A stretch of DNA of 64,000 nt from Streptomyces sp. CoH27 (lineage in GTDB: Bacteria > Actinomycetota > Actinomycetes > Streptomycetales > Streptomycetaceae): contig NZ_JAIQYY010000023.1 of NCBI RefSeq assembly GCF_020181035.1, positions 16,512-80,511 on the forward strand, written 5' to 3'. A program made the translations under genes and the position numbers. Shown one piece after another: positions 26,001 to 34,323 of this stretch. The first letter of the stretch is position 1. Each line of letters opens with the position of its first letter. Under the pieces are notes generated by a model. It did no database searches and was not told where the DNA came from. It saw only the letters and a list, made by a program, of their open reading frames with translations.

Positions 26001-28316
26001 GCCGGTGAGCAGGGGGTGGCAGCCCTCCCAGGACGCGGTGTCGGCAGCGATCTCGACAAGGGACGTGTAGTCGAAGCGCAGCAGGCCGGTCTGCGAGAGG
26101 TTGGGCATGGTGACGCGCCAGCCGCGTTCCAGGTCGGCGTAGACGCGGTAGGCGAGCACGTCGCGCAGTGCCGAGTGGGCGAGATCGCGCTGGTGGAACC
26201 GGGCGGTCGGCACCCTGGCGTAGGTGTCCAGCGGGAGATCGAGGGCGTCGAACACGGCCTGGGGCAGCCGGTCGTAGGTCAGGCCCTGCTCCCCCGCCGC
26301 CGCCAGCGCCCGGTACAGGGCGCCGCGCACCTGGCTGACCAGGGCAAAGTCGTTGAAGTGACCGGCCTGGAGGCTGGCGTCCTGCCGGTTGTCGACGAAG
26401 GTGAGGAGCTTGCGGGCTTTCTTCTTCAGCTCGGGCTGCTCACGCAGGGAGCGTACGACGCGGGAGCTGATGAGCGAGACGGCGGAGCTGCGGCCCTCCG
26501 CGGAGAAGGTGCCCAGCTTGGCGAGATCCTTGAGCCGCAGCTGCTCGTACGACGTGCGGCAGTGCAGGCAGAAGCGGAACGGGGCGGCGATCCACCAGGC
26601 GCGCAGCCCCGTGCCGGGTTCGGCGGCATGGCCGTCGGGGCCGATCCACACCTCCTGCGGGAGGTCTCCGGATCGCGCCTTGAGGACGGTGGACCGGCCG
26701 TCGTCGTCCGTCTCGACCCAGCTGGCCGGGAGGCGCCGGAACACGGCCTCCTGGTCGTCCGCATCCGGCCAGGGGCGGTCTTCGCTGACGTAGAGGAAGC
26801 CGTCGCCGTCGGCGGCCGGAGCGTCCGGGTCCTCCCGTGCCTCGAATACCGTGCCCTCGTGCTCGGCGGGGCGGGTGACCACCAGGTACTCCTTGCCGCA
26901 GTCACGGCAGAAGTGCAGGGGGACGAGCGGCTTGTCACGGTGGTCGGGGACGCGGATCTGGTACTGGCTGGTGAGGTGGCGGCGGCCGGGAGGTTCGAAG
27001 CTGGTGTAGACGGTGTCGCCCTTGGACAGGAACTGGTGGAGCCGAAAGGCGAACAGGGGCTTGTCCAGCTCCCGGTGCCTGACCTTGGCGCCGACGTGCA
27101 GCACGGTCTCGATGGCCCGGTGGCAGACCTCGGCGGGCGCCCCGCTGGCGTCGGCGAGCAGGGCGGCGGCCTGCGGGATGGTGAGTGGCGGACGGCGGAC
27201 GAGCCGACCGCTGGGCTCCTCGACGGCCAGCCCCACGGTGTCCTCCACCCAGACGGCGAGGGCGTCACGGCTCAGGTCGTCGTACTCGGCCGGGAGCTCG
27301 TGAGGCGTGGCGGCAGCGCGCCGCACCGCATCGGCGAGCGGTTCACGGGGATGGACTCCAGGCACGGCGTCGGCACCGGGGTCGGTCGAGCGCTCCAGGG
27401 TTTCGCCGATGACACGGTCCGGACGGATCTCCGTACCGAACAGGCGTGAGGCCACGCCGGCGATCTCCTTCCGGGCCTCGGCGAACGTGACGCCTGTGGC
27501 CATCGTGGCCGAGGTGCCGACGCACTGAAGACCGGGTGCTTCGCAGGCGTCCCGCAGCCGTCGGACGAGGAGGGCTACGTCGGCACCCTGACGTCCTCGG
27601 TACGTGTGCAGCTCGTCGAGGGTGAGGAAGCGCAGGCCGCGGGCGGCGCCGATCAGTTCCCGCCGCTCGTCGGGGCGGGTGAGGAGATACTCCAGCATCA
27701 CGTAGTTGGTGAGCAGGATGTCCGGCTTCTTCCGCAGCACCTGGAGTTTCTGCTCGGAGTCCTCCTGGCCCGTGTACCGGGCGAAGGTCACCTTGTTGCG
27801 GCGGTCCTCCGGGATGCCCCAGGTGAGGTACTTCTCCAGCTCGTGGAGCTGGCTGTTGGCCAGTGCGTTCATGGGGTAGACGACGATCGCCGAGATGCCG
27901 TCGGGATTCGGGTGCCGCAGCACCCGGTCGACGATCGGCACGATGTAGGTCAGGCTCTTGCCAGAGCCGGTGCCCGTGGTGAGCACGTACGAGTCCCCGC
28001 GGTCGGCGGCGACGATGGCCTCACGCTGATGCTCGTGCAGGGAGAGGGTGCGGCTGCCCGGGTCGTCCGGATGCTTCTTGTGCCGGAAGTACTCCCGGCA
28101 CATCGGATGCAGCAGACCGTCGTCGCACATCGCAGCCACGGTCCCGCCACTGCGGAAGGTGGGGTTCAGGGCCAGCTTGGGGTCGGGCCAGCGAGTCTTG
28201 CGCTCGCGCTCGTCGGCAAGATGACGTTCGATGTCCGGATCTCGCACGGCGACGAGGGAGCTGGTGAACGCCTCGTATTCGGCGATGAGGTCATGATGGA
28301 CACCGAAGACGTCCAT
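23076..28316 (-). CDS. Giant DEAD/DEAH helicase with DUF1998 (DruE/DrmA-like)
   Basis: 1746 aa from ATG 28316. Motor lobe 1: GTGSGKS (115-121), DELH (234-237), TSAT (~268). Zinc-ribbon-like pairs occur in the middle (FCRDCG, FCLHCR). Lobe 2: YCSPTMELGVDIDELN and AQRSGRAGRGG (~985-1030). Further Cys pairs follow (CEACG, CENC), then DUF1998 with CELGCYDCLLSYSNQ (~1590). The last ~75 residues (VAVFLEYDG, DDGWLVIRAG, YPDVFG) resemble a degenerate Vsr-like nuclease fold. Such size and domain order match DruE of Druantia and a DrmA-DrmB-like fusion. First gene of the operon; divergent from tldD. Confidence 0.88.
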   Translation of the reverse strand: MDVFGVHHDLIAEYEAFTSSLVAVRDPDIERHLADERERKTRWPDPKLALNPTFRSGGTVAAMCDDGLLHPMCREYFRHKKHPDDPGSRTLSLHEHQREAIVAADRGDSYVLTTGTGSGKSLTYIVPIVDRVLRHPNPDGISAIVVYPMNALANSQLHELEKYLTWGIPEDRRNKVTFARYTGQEDSEQKLQVLRKKPDILLTNYVMLEYLLTRPDERRELIGAARGLRFLTLDELHTYRGRQGADVALLVRRLRDACEAPGLQCVGTSATMATGVTFAEARKEIAGVASRLFGTEIRPDRVIGETLERSTDPGADAVPGVHPREPLADAVRRAAATPHELPAEYDDLSRDALAVWVEDTVGLAVEEPSGRLVRRPPLTIPQAAALLADASGAPAEVCHRAIETVLHVGAKVRHRELDKPLFAFRLHQFLSKGDTVYTSFEPPGRRHLTSQYQIRVPDHRDKPLVPLHFCRDCGKEYLVVTRPAEHEGTVFEAREDPDAPAADGDGFLYVSEDRPWPDADDQEAVFRRLPASWVETDDDGRSTVLKARSGDLPQEVWIGPDGHAAEPGTGLRAWWIAAPFRFCLHCRTSYEQLRLKDLAKLGTFSAEGRSSAVSLISSRVVRSLREQPELKKKARKLLTFVDNRQDASLQAGHFNDFALVSQVRGALYRALAAAGEQGLTYDRLPQAVFDALDLPLDTYARVPTARFHQRDLAHSALRDVLAYRVYADLERGWRVTMPNLSQTGLLRFDYTSLVEIAADTASWEGCHPLLTGDTAAHRQQLCRDLLDELRRSLAVEVGCLTQEGFDRLGRISETHLVAPWAITAREPRVRERLAYAGPGRTGTAADAVHLSGLGAYGRYLRRIGQFSDLPGQAGKRISVADADAVIRDLMRVLRECGLLAVVQEDRDGTYGHQLRASALRWLPGDGTKPEPDPVRKVTDAEADVRVNPYFRDLYRAGSAGLTGIRAHEHTAQVDSTVRRLREDAFRDGDLEILYCSPTMELGVDIDELNAVGMRNVPPTPANYAQRSGRAGRGGKPALVTTYCSTGSPHDQYYFRRPGLMVSGSVTPPRLDLANEELIRSHVHSVWLAETGVHLGSRLTDVLDAETADPDGRWPLNLLPRVQDDLDSETARMRAISRATEVLAPLHDELSGSSWWYEGWVERTVRQALGSLDAACERWRRLYRTARTEVEQQHRRANDLSLSRRDRDIAAGRRAEAENQLKLLRNEADTESYSDFYTYRYFASEGFLPGYSFPRLPLAAYVPGERAAGMYGQRNGAYIQRPRFIAIGEFGPGALIYHEGNRYTIDRVTVPMGDRPGQVATSDIRLCEACGYWHDRVEGADRCENCDVPLHRTLPKLMQLTQVHAEPRRRISSDEEERLKRGFHLRTVYRYAPGGVYEAQVRGADGALLAEVAYGDSANVRVLNLGYRKRDAKDRSGQGFWLDPVSGRWLSEGKAARMAQEESAEEESLASFDRAQRTLQVIPYAQDTKNIAVLRLAEPVDDITAVSLRYALERGIEAHFQLEDSELESEDLPDAERRGRTLFVESAEGGAGVLRRLYDDENALKLVAQEALRIIHYDEHGKDLDRAEGAPERCELGCYDCLLSYSNQGFHRRIDRHRAAPWLVALARSSTKDESRPESSMAPAPRREPASDTPVEAFVRLLADGGHRPPDETATDAADAVYHLPGAEVAVFLEYDGARRLSEQDEYRMMDDGWLVIRAGAEPDWKDTVRAYPDVFGIGRDHRGGDR

Positions 28317-28584
28317 GGGTCGGCCGTGCCCCCTTGAGTTCTGTACCAACGCTTGTCCGTGTGCCGCGTCCCCAAGATCGGCCGACGGCCGGACGACGAC
28401 CACGCAACTGAGCCACCCTACTGCCCGGCCGGACCGCACTTACCGCGGCTTTCGCATTCCTGGCTGCAGAGCCCTCCCGCTCCGGCCGCAGACCCTCGCG
28501 CTTTTTCGGGAGAGCCCTGGGAGTGAGACATGATTCACTGCCTGCGACGGTCATCACAGGCGAGCACCGAAGGGATTCCCACCC
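28317..28584. promoter_or_regulatory. Divergent promoter region between the giant helicase gene and tldD
   Basis: 268 bp without a gene. It must hold the promoter of the three-gene defence operon (leftward) and of tldD-tldE (rightward). An imperfect inverted repeat, AGTGA...TCACT, lies at 28522-28539. This is the right boundary of the accessory island; no att repeat, tRNA or integrase is visible. Confidence 0.45.
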
Positions 28585-30108
28585 GTGCCCCATGACATCG
28601 ATCAGTCGTTCCTGGCACTGCCGCTCAGGGCCCTCGCCGACGCCGCGCTCGCACGCGCGCGTGCGCTGGGGGCCGAGCACGCGGACTTCCGGTTCGAGCG
28701 GGTGCGCAGCGCCTCCTGGCGGCTGCGGGACGCCAAGCCCGCCGGTTCGTCGGACACCACCGACCTCGGGTACGCGGTCCGGGTCGTGCACGGCGGTACG
28801 TGGGGCTTCGCCTCCGGGGTGGACCTGACCCTGGACGCGGCGGCCAAGGTCGCCTCGCAGGCGGTGGCGATGGCCAAGCTGTCCGCGCAGGTGATCAGGG
28901 CCGCAGGGTCCGATGAGCGGGTGGAGCTGGCCGACGAAGCCGTGCACGCCGACAAGACGTGGATCTCGTCGTACGAGATCGATCCGTTCTCGGTGCCCGA
29001 CGAGGAGAAGGCCGCACTGCTGGCCGACTGGAGCACGCGGCTGCTGGCCGCGCGGGGTGTCGACCATGTGGACGCCTCGCTGCTCACCGTGCACGAGAAC
29101 AAGTTCTACGCCGACACCGCAGGGACCGTGACGACGCAGCAGCGGGTACGGCTGCACCCCCAGCTCACCGCCGTGTCGGTGGACGAGTCGAGCGGCGAGT
29201 TCGACTCGATGCGGACCATCGCGCCGCCGGTCGGGCGCGGCTGGGAGTACCTCACCGGCACGGGCTGGGACTGGGACGGCGAACTGGAGCGGATCCCGGA
29301 GCTGCTCGCCGAGAAGATGCGGGCGCCGAGCGTGGAGCCGGGCCTGTACGACCTGGTGGTCGATCCCTCCAACCTGTGGCTGACGATCCATGAGTCCATC
29401 GGGCATGCGACGGAGCTGGACCGGGCGCTCGGCTACGAGGCCGCCTACGCCGGCACCTCCTTCGCCACCTTCGACCAGCTGGGCAAGCTGCGGTACGGCT
29501 CCGAGCTGATGAACGTCACCGGCGACCGCACCGCCGAGCACGGCCTCGCGACCATCGGATACGACGACGAGGGCGTCGAGGCGCAGTCCTGGGACCTGGT
29601 GAAGGGCGGCACGCTGGTCGGCTACCAGCTGGACCGCAGGATTGCGAAGCTGACCGGGTTCGACCGCTCCAACGGCTGCGCCTTCGCCGACTCCCCCGGG
29701 CATGTGCCCGTGCAGCGCATGGCCAATGTGTCCCTGAAGCCGGATCCCGCCGGGCTGTCCACCGAGGATCTGATCGGGGGCGTCGACCGGGGCATCTACG
29801 TCGTCGGCGACCGGTCCTGGTCGATCGACATGCAGCGGTACAACTTCCAGTTCACCGGGCAGCGCTTCTTCAGGATCGAGAACGGGCGGATCACCGGGCA
29901 GCTGAAGGACGTGGCCTACCAGGCCACGACCACGGACTTCTGGGGCTCGATGGCGGCGGTCGGGGGCCCCCAGACGTACGTCCTCGGCGGCGCCTTCAAC
30001 TGCGGCAAGGCCCAGCCGGGCCAGGTGGCGTCCGTGTCGCACGGGTGCCCGTCGGCCCTGTTCAAGGGCGTCAACATCCTCAACACCACGCAGGAGGCCG
30101 GTCGATGA
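28585..30108 (+). CDS. tldD: TldD metalloprotease subunit
   Basis: 507 aa. TldD family; with TldE it forms a zinc protease that trims unfolded peptides, matures some RiPP antibiotics and degrades antitoxins such as CcdA. The catalytic HExxxH motif is present (IHESIGHATELD, near residue 270), and the C-terminal barrel holds FTGQRFFRIENGRITGQLKDV. Start GTG 28585 follows a GAAGGGA ribosome-binding site. Its stop overlaps the tldE start by 4 bp. Confidence 0.95.
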   Translation: MPHDIDQSFLALPLRALADAALARARALGAEHADFRFERVRSASWRLRDAKPAGSSDTTDLGYAVRVVHGGTWGFASGVDLTLDAAAKVASQAVAMAKLSAQVIRAAGSDERVELADEAVHADKTWISSYEIDPFSVPDEEKAALLADWSTRLLAARGVDHVDASLLTVHENKFYADTAGTVTTQQRVRLHPQLTAVSVDESSGEFDSMRTIAPPVGRGWEYLTGTGWDWDGELERIPELLAEKMRAPSVEPGLYDLVVDPSNLWLTIHESIGHATELDRALGYEAAYAGTSFATFDQLGKLRYGSELMNVTGDRTAEHGLATIGYDDEGVEAQSWDLVKGGTLVGYQLDRRIAKLTGFDRSNGCAFADSPGHVPVQRMANVSLKPDPAGLSTEDLIGGVDRGIYVVGDRSWSIDMQRYNFQFTGQRFFRIENGRITGQLKDVAYQATTTDFWGSMAAVGGPQTYVLGGAFNCGKAQPGQVASVSHGCPSALFKGVNILNTTQEAGR

Positions 30109-31499
30109 GCGCCCGTAGCAACAAGCCGCACGAGGTCGTCGAGCAGGCGCTCGCGCTGTCCCGGGCCGACGGCTGTGTCGTCATCGCCGACGAGCACTCG
30201 ACCGCCAACCTGCGCTGGGCGGGCAACGCGCTCACCACCAACGGTGTCACGCGCGGCCGTACGCTCACCGTGATCGCGACCGTGGACGGCAAGGAGGGCA
30301 CGGCCTCGGGGGTCGTGTCCCGGTCGGCCGTCACGGCGGACGAGCTGGAGCCGCTGGTGCGGGCCGCCGAGGCCGCCGCGCGCGGTGCCGGGCCCGCCGA
30401 GGACGCCCAGCCCCTGGTCACCGGGGTGCCGGAGTCCCCCGACTTCGCGGATGCGCCCGCCGAGACCTCCTCCGCGGTGTTCGCCGACTTCGCCCCGGCG
30501 CTCGGCGAGGCGTTCGCACGCGCGCGTGCGGGCGGCCGTGAGCTTTATGGCTTCGCCAACCACGAGCTGGTGTCCACGTATGTGGGTACGTCCACGGGCC
30601 TGCGCCTGCGCCACGACCAGCCCACCGGCACGCTGGAGCTGAACGCCAAGTCGCCCGACCGGCTGCGCTCGGCGTGGGCCGGCCGCTCCACGCGGGACTT
30701 CAAGGACGTCGACCCGGGCGCCCTGGACGCCGAGCTGGCCGTACGGCTCGGCTGGGCGGAGCGGCGGGTGGAGCTGCCCGCGGGCCGGTACGAGACGCTG
30801 CTGCCGCCGACCGCGGTCGCGGACCTGCTGATCTACCAGCTGTGGTCGGCGTCGGGCCGGGACGCGGCCGAGGGCCGGACGGTGTTCTCCAAGCCGGGCG
30901 GCGGCACGCGCGTGGGCGACCGGCTGAGCGACCTGCCGCTGACGCTGCGCAGCGACCCGAACGAGCCCGGCCTGGAGTGCGCGCCCTTCGTCGTCGCCCA
31001 CTCCTCCGGCGGCGACCAGTCGGTGTTCGACAACGGGCTGCCGGCACACACCACGCGGTGGATCGACGACGGCGTGCTCAAGAACCTCACCACCACCCGG
31101 CACAGCGCCGCGCTGACCGGGCTGCCGGTCGCCCCGGCGCTCGGGAACCTGATCCTGGACGGCGGGGACGACCGCTCGCTTCAGGAGATGGTCGCGGGGA
31201 CCGAGCGCGGGCTGCTGCTGACCTGCCTGTGGTACATCCGCGAGGTCGACCCGGCGACGCTGCTGCTCACCGGTCTGACCCGGGACGGCGTCTACCTCGT
31301 GGAGAACGGCGAGGTGACCGGGCAGGTGAACAACTTCCGGTTCAACGAGTCGCCGGTGGACCTCCTGGGGCGGGCCACCGAGGCCGGGCGCACCGAGAAG
31401 ACGTTGCCGCGCGAGTGGAGCGACTGGTTCACCCGGGCCGCGATGCCCGCGCTGCGGATCCCTGATTTCAATATGAGCTCTGTCAGTCAGGGCGTATAA
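30105..31499 (+). CDS. tldE: TldE/PmbA family protein, TldD partner
   Basis: 464 aa. TldE (PmbA) homologue lacking the HExxxH motif, as expected for the non-catalytic half of the heterodimer. Recognisable segments are NLRWAGNALTTNGV near the N-terminus and the C-terminal TTRHSAALTG, IREVDPATLLLTGLTRDGVYLVENGEV. ATG 30105 overlaps the tldD stop, so the two are translationally coupled. The two genes lie immediately right of the accessory island. Confidence 0.93.
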   Translation: MSARSNKPHEVVEQALALSRADGCVVIADEHSTANLRWAGNALTTNGVTRGRTLTVIATVDGKEGTASGVVSRSAVTADELEPLVRAAEAAARGAGPAEDAQPLVTGVPESPDFADAPAETSSAVFADFAPALGEAFARARAGGRELYGFANHELVSTYVGTSTGLRLRHDQPTGTLELNAKSPDRLRSAWAGRSTRDFKDVDPGALDAELAVRLGWAERRVELPAGRYETLLPPTAVADLLIYQLWSASGRDAAEGRTVFSKPGGGTRVGDRLSDLPLTLRSDPNEPGLECAPFVVAHSSGGDQSVFDNGLPAHTTRWIDDGVLKNLTTTRHSAALTGLPVAPALGNLILDGGDDRSLQEMVAGTERGLLLTCLWYIREVDPATLLLTGLTRDGVYLVENGEVTGQVNNFRFNESPVDLLGRATEAGRTEKTLPREWSDWFTRAAMPALRIPDFNMSSVSQGV

Positions 31500-31555
31500 C
31501 CTCGTAGGCGGTAGTCGCTCGACTGCCCGAAGATCATCAAGGAGATACGAGAACC

Positions 31556-32824
31556 GTGACGGACATCGTCGACGAGCTGAAGTGGCGTGGGCTCATCGCC
31601 CTCTCCACGGACGAGGACGCATTGCGCAAGGCGTTCGCGGACGGTCCCGTCACGTTCTATTGCGGCTTCGACCCGACCGCGCCCAGTCTGCACCTCGGCA
31701 ACCTGGTGCAGATCCTCACGATGCGCCGCATCCAGCAGGCGGGCAACCGTCCGCTGGGCCTGGTCGGGGGTGCCACCGGTCTGATCGGTGACCCGAAGCC
31801 CACCGCGGAGCGCACGCTCAACGCGCCCGAGATCGTCGCCCAGTGGGTGGAGCGGCTGCGCGCGCAGATCGAGCCGCTGCTGGACTTCGAGGGCCCGCAC
31901 GCCGCGGTGATGGTCAACAACCTGGACTGGACCCAGGGCCTGTCGGCCATCGAGTTCCTGCGGGACATCGGCAAGCACTTCCGGGTCAACAAGATGATCG
32001 CGAAGGAGGCCGTCTCCCGGCGGCTGAACTCCGACGCGGGCATCAGCTACACCGAGTTCAGCTACCAGATCCTGCAGGGCATGGACTTCCTTGAGCTGTA
32101 CCGGCGGTACGGCTGCACCCTGCAGACCGGTGGCAGCGACCAGTGGGGCAACCTCACGTCGGGCACCGACCTGATCCACCGGGTCGAGCCGCACGCCGTG
32201 GTTCACGCGCTCGGCACCCCGCTGATCACCAAGGCGGACGGCACCAAGTTCGGCAAGACCGAGTCCGGCACGGTCTGGCTCGACCCCGAGATGACGACGC
32301 CGTACGCGTTCTACCAGTTCTGGCTGAACGCGGACGACCGGGACGTCTCCAAGTTCCTGCGTATCTTCAGCTTCAAGTCCCGCGAGGAGATCGAGGAGCT
32401 GGAGCAGCAGACGCAGGACCGTCCGCAGGCGCGGGCGGCGCAGCGGGCGCTCGCCGAGGAGCTGACGACGCTGGTGCACGGCGCCGACCAGACGGCCGCG
32501 GTGATCGCCGCGAGCCGCGCCCTCTTCGGGCAGGGCGAGCTGGCGGACCTGGACGGGGCGACGCTGGCGGCGGCGCTCTCCGAGGTGCCGCACATTCAGG
32601 TCACCGAGCTGGCTCCGGTGGTCGACCTGTTCGCGGAGGTCGGTCTCGTCGCCAGCAAGTCCGCCGCGCGGCGGACGGTGAAGGAGGGCGGGGCCTACGT
32701 GAACAACGTGAAGGTCGCCTCCGAGGATGCCGTCCCGGCGAAGGAGGAGCTGCTGGACGGGCGGTGGCTCGTGCTGCGGCGGGGAAAGAAGAACCTGGCC
32801 GCGGTGGAGGTTGTTTCGGCTTAG
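31556..32824 (+). CDS. tyrS: Tyrosyl-tRNA synthetase
   Basis: 422 aa class Ic aminoacyl-tRNA synthetase, attaches tyrosine to tRNA-Tyr. HIGH-type motif PSLHLGNLVQ near residue 45, tyrosine-pocket GGSDQWGN near 190, KMSKS-type loop KFGKT near 228, and a C-terminal S4 RNA-binding domain (SKSAARRTVKEGGAYVNN). GTG start at 31556 with AAGGAG upstream. It begins 56 bp after tldE; no T-box leader is seen. A terminator hairpin follows. Confidence 0.97.
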   Translation: MTDIVDELKWRGLIALSTDEDALRKAFADGPVTFYCGFDPTAPSLHLGNLVQILTMRRIQQAGNRPLGLVGGATGLIGDPKPTAERTLNAPEIVAQWVERLRAQIEPLLDFEGPHAAVMVNNLDWTQGLSAIEFLRDIGKHFRVNKMIAKEAVSRRLNSDAGISYTEFSYQILQGMDFLELYRRYGCTLQTGGSDQWGNLTSGTDLIHRVEPHAVVHALGTPLITKADGTKFGKTESGTVWLDPEMTTPYAFYQFWLNADDRDVSKFLRIFSFKSREEIEELEQQTQDRPQARAAQRALAEELTTLVHGADQTAAVIAASRALFGQGELADLDGATLAAALSEVPHIQVTELAPVVDLFAEVGLVASKSAARRTVKEGGAYVNNVKVASEDAVPAKEELLDGRWLVLRRGKKNLAAVEVVSA

Positions 32825-32831
32825 CGCCATC

Positions 32832-32873
32832 GGGGCGTGGGGTTCGCACATCGATGCGGCCCCGCGCCCCTTT
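32832..32873 (+). terminator. Terminator after tyrS
   Basis: Stem GGGGCGTGGGG / CCCCGCGCCCC (11 bp, one G-T pair) followed by TTT, 7 bp after the tyrS stop. It lies between convergent genes. Confidence 0.8.
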
Positions 32874-32890
32874 GCACCTTCAGGACGTTT

Positions 32891-33178
32891 TCAGGCCGAC
32901 GTCCGTTGTGCCTTCTTCTTCCCCAGCGTCGCCATGTACAAGGCGTCCACGGCCCCCACGATGATGATGGCCGCCACGAGCTGGAAGATGTGCCGGGTCC
33001 AGTCGATGCCCCGGGTCGCGGCGACGCCTGCGGCGCGGGCAACGGCATTGCCCACGATGGCGCCGAGCATGCCGCAGATGGTGGTCAGCCACAGGGGGCT
33101 GTGCTGCCTTCCCGGGATGACGGCCTTGGCGATGATGCCGAGCACGAATCCCACGATGATCGCCCACAACCAGCCCAT
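32891..33178 (-). CDS. GlsB/YeaQ/YmgE-type membrane protein
   Basis: 95 aa with three hydrophobic helices (MGWLWAIIVGFVLGIIAKAVIPG; TTICGMLGAIVGNAVA; IFQLVAAIIIVGAVDALY) and a basic C-terminus. It fits the transglycosylase-associated/GlsB family of small stress-linked membrane proteins. Starts at ATG 33178 with AGGAGGCAGCC upstream. Function in Streptomyces is unknown. Confidence 0.85.
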   Translation of the reverse strand: MGWLWAIIVGFVLGIIAKAVIPGRQHSPLWLTTICGMLGAIVGNAVARAAGVAATRGIDWTRHIFQLVAAIIIVGAVDALYMATLGKKKAQRTSA

Positions 33179-33424
33179 GGCTGCCTCCTCGTACGGCTCT
33201 ACGTGAGCATTACGGCCAGTGTGGTGGGGTGGTCCGTACGGCGCATGTCGGGTTGGCCCGTGCGGGGCGGTTCCGGGGGCGTTGTCGCAGGCAGTGGGTG
33301 CCCCGGTCTCGTCGGTGGCAGGGCCGCGGCGTAACGTGGGACGTGTCCCTGCCCGGTTCCCGGCCGGGCGTGGACGACGGTGCGGGCCGGGGGAGAGTCC
33401 GATGCGGGCGGATGGTGGACTGTG

Positions 33425-33802
33425 ATGCGGAAACAGCACGGCGGAGTCCAGGTGTTCCGGATCACCGGAGCCCGGACGGGTCTCGCCGAGGACGTGCGGG
33501 GCCGGCAGCGGCGGTACGTCATCTCGATGACGATCCGCACGGTGTCGGTGATCCTCGCGGTCGCCCTGTGGAACGTCGAGCGGTACGTCGCCGTCGTGGC
33601 GCTGGTGTTCGGTGCGCTGCTCCCCTATGTCGCCGTGGTGATCGCGAACGCGGGCCGTGAGCGGCCGCCGTCCCTGCCGTCGACGTTCGTCAGCATGCCG
33701 ACGCCGCCGATGATCACGCCGCCGCGGGCCGAGGACGCGGGGGCGCAGTCCGTGCCGGGGGACGCCGGGGCTGAGCAGAAGCGGAATGCGCGCCACCCAT
33801 GA
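33425..33802 (+). CDS. DUF3099 membrane protein
   Basis: 125 aa. Matches the actinobacterial DUF3099 pattern: a short head with VFRITGARTGLAEDV, the segment RQRRYVISMTIRTVSVILAVAL (first helix) and VAVVALVFGALLPYVAVVIANAG (second helix), then a Pro-rich cytoplasmic tail. The start is ATG 33425. Function is unknown. Confidence 0.8.
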   Translation: MRKQHGGVQVFRITGARTGLAEDVRGRQRRYVISMTIRTVSVILAVALWNVERYVAVVALVFGALLPYVAVVIANAGRERPPSLPSTFVSMPTPPMITPPRAEDAGAQSVPGDAGAEQKRNARHP

Positions 33803-33907
33803 AGCTCAAGAAAAGCTCAGATCAATCGTGCAGTTACGGTGCCGGTCGACGGGGTTGCCGTGACATACTGCGTACGCGCTCCGCATCCCCCGTCGGAGCG
33901 ACGGACC

Positions 33908-33943
33908 GACGCCGGGCAGCTCCCCCCGTGGCTGCTCGGCGTC
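33908..33943 (+). terminator. Hairpin between the DUF3099 gene and the 72-aa gene
   Basis: GACGCCGGGCAGC / GCTGCTCGGCGTC, a 13-bp stem with one mismatch and a 10-base loop, ending 34 bp before the next start. It may terminate the DUF3099 transcript or lie in the 5' leader of the next gene, since a promoter-like TTGCCG...CATACT occurs just upstream (33852-33868). Confidence 0.5.
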
Positions 33944-33977
33944 GCCTTGTTCGGGCCCTTTTCTGCGAGACGAACCT

Positions 33978-34196
33978 GTGACTGACGAGACCCCTGTCTG
34001 CTCCGCCAAGGGCTGCCGTACCGCCGCCGTGTGGGTGCTGGCCTGGAACAACCCGAAGATCCACACGCCGGAGCGGCGCAAGACGTGGCTCGCGTGCGAG
34101 GAGCATCGCGAGCATCTCTCGCAGTTTCTCGGGGTGCGGGGGTTTCTGAAGGACGTGGTGAAGTTCGAGGACTGGGAAGCGCCCGAAGGGGCCTGA
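33978..34196 (+). CDS. Small cysteine-containing protein conserved in Streptomyces, function unknown
   Basis: 72 aa from GTG 33978. Contains CSAKGCRTAAVWVL near the N-terminus and ACEEHREHLSQFL in the middle. The Cys/His spacing (CxxxxC...CxxH) suggests a small zinc-binding fold. Homologues sometimes carry the misleading name 'acetone carboxylase'; nothing here supports a carboxylase. It converges on moaA. Confidence 0.7.
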   Translation: MTDETPVCSAKGCRTAAVWVLAWNNPKIHTPERRKTWLACEEHREHLSQFLGVRGFLKDVVKFEDWEAPEGA

Positions 34197-34230
34197 GCGC
34201 TCCGCTCGAAGTGCCGCGATGTGCAGTCGG

Positions 34231-34312
34231 TCGTCTGCGGCACCGTCGTGGCTGGTCGCGCCCGCGCCAGTAGCCGCATATCGGGTACAGCCCCGCGCCC
34301 CTTTGGGGCTCG
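34231..34312. repeat. Dispersed Streptomyces intergenic repeat with hairpin
   Basis: Sequence containing GCACCGTCGTGGCTGGTCGC followed by GCCGCATATCGG and CCCCGCGCCCCTTTGGGGC. I recognise this as a short intergenic element found many times in Streptomyces genomes. The closing GCCCC-TTT-GGGGC hairpin (34297-34309) can act as terminator for the convergent 72-aa gene and moaA. Confidence 0.55.
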
Positions 34313-34323
34313 ACCGAACCGAG

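Noticed and set aside
15647..28316. Phage growth limitation (Pgl) or BREX system
   Set aside because: No pglZ phosphatase, BrxC ATPase, BrxL or PglW kinase-like gene is present; only the methylase is PglX-like in a general sense.
6686..28584. Prophage or integrative element
   Set aside because: No integrase, excisionase operon, replication, capsid or tail gene, and no attachment repeat or tRNA at the borders.
28291..30042. 583-codon minus-strand open frame over tldD
   Set aside because: Antisense to tldD, which has HExxxH and full family length.
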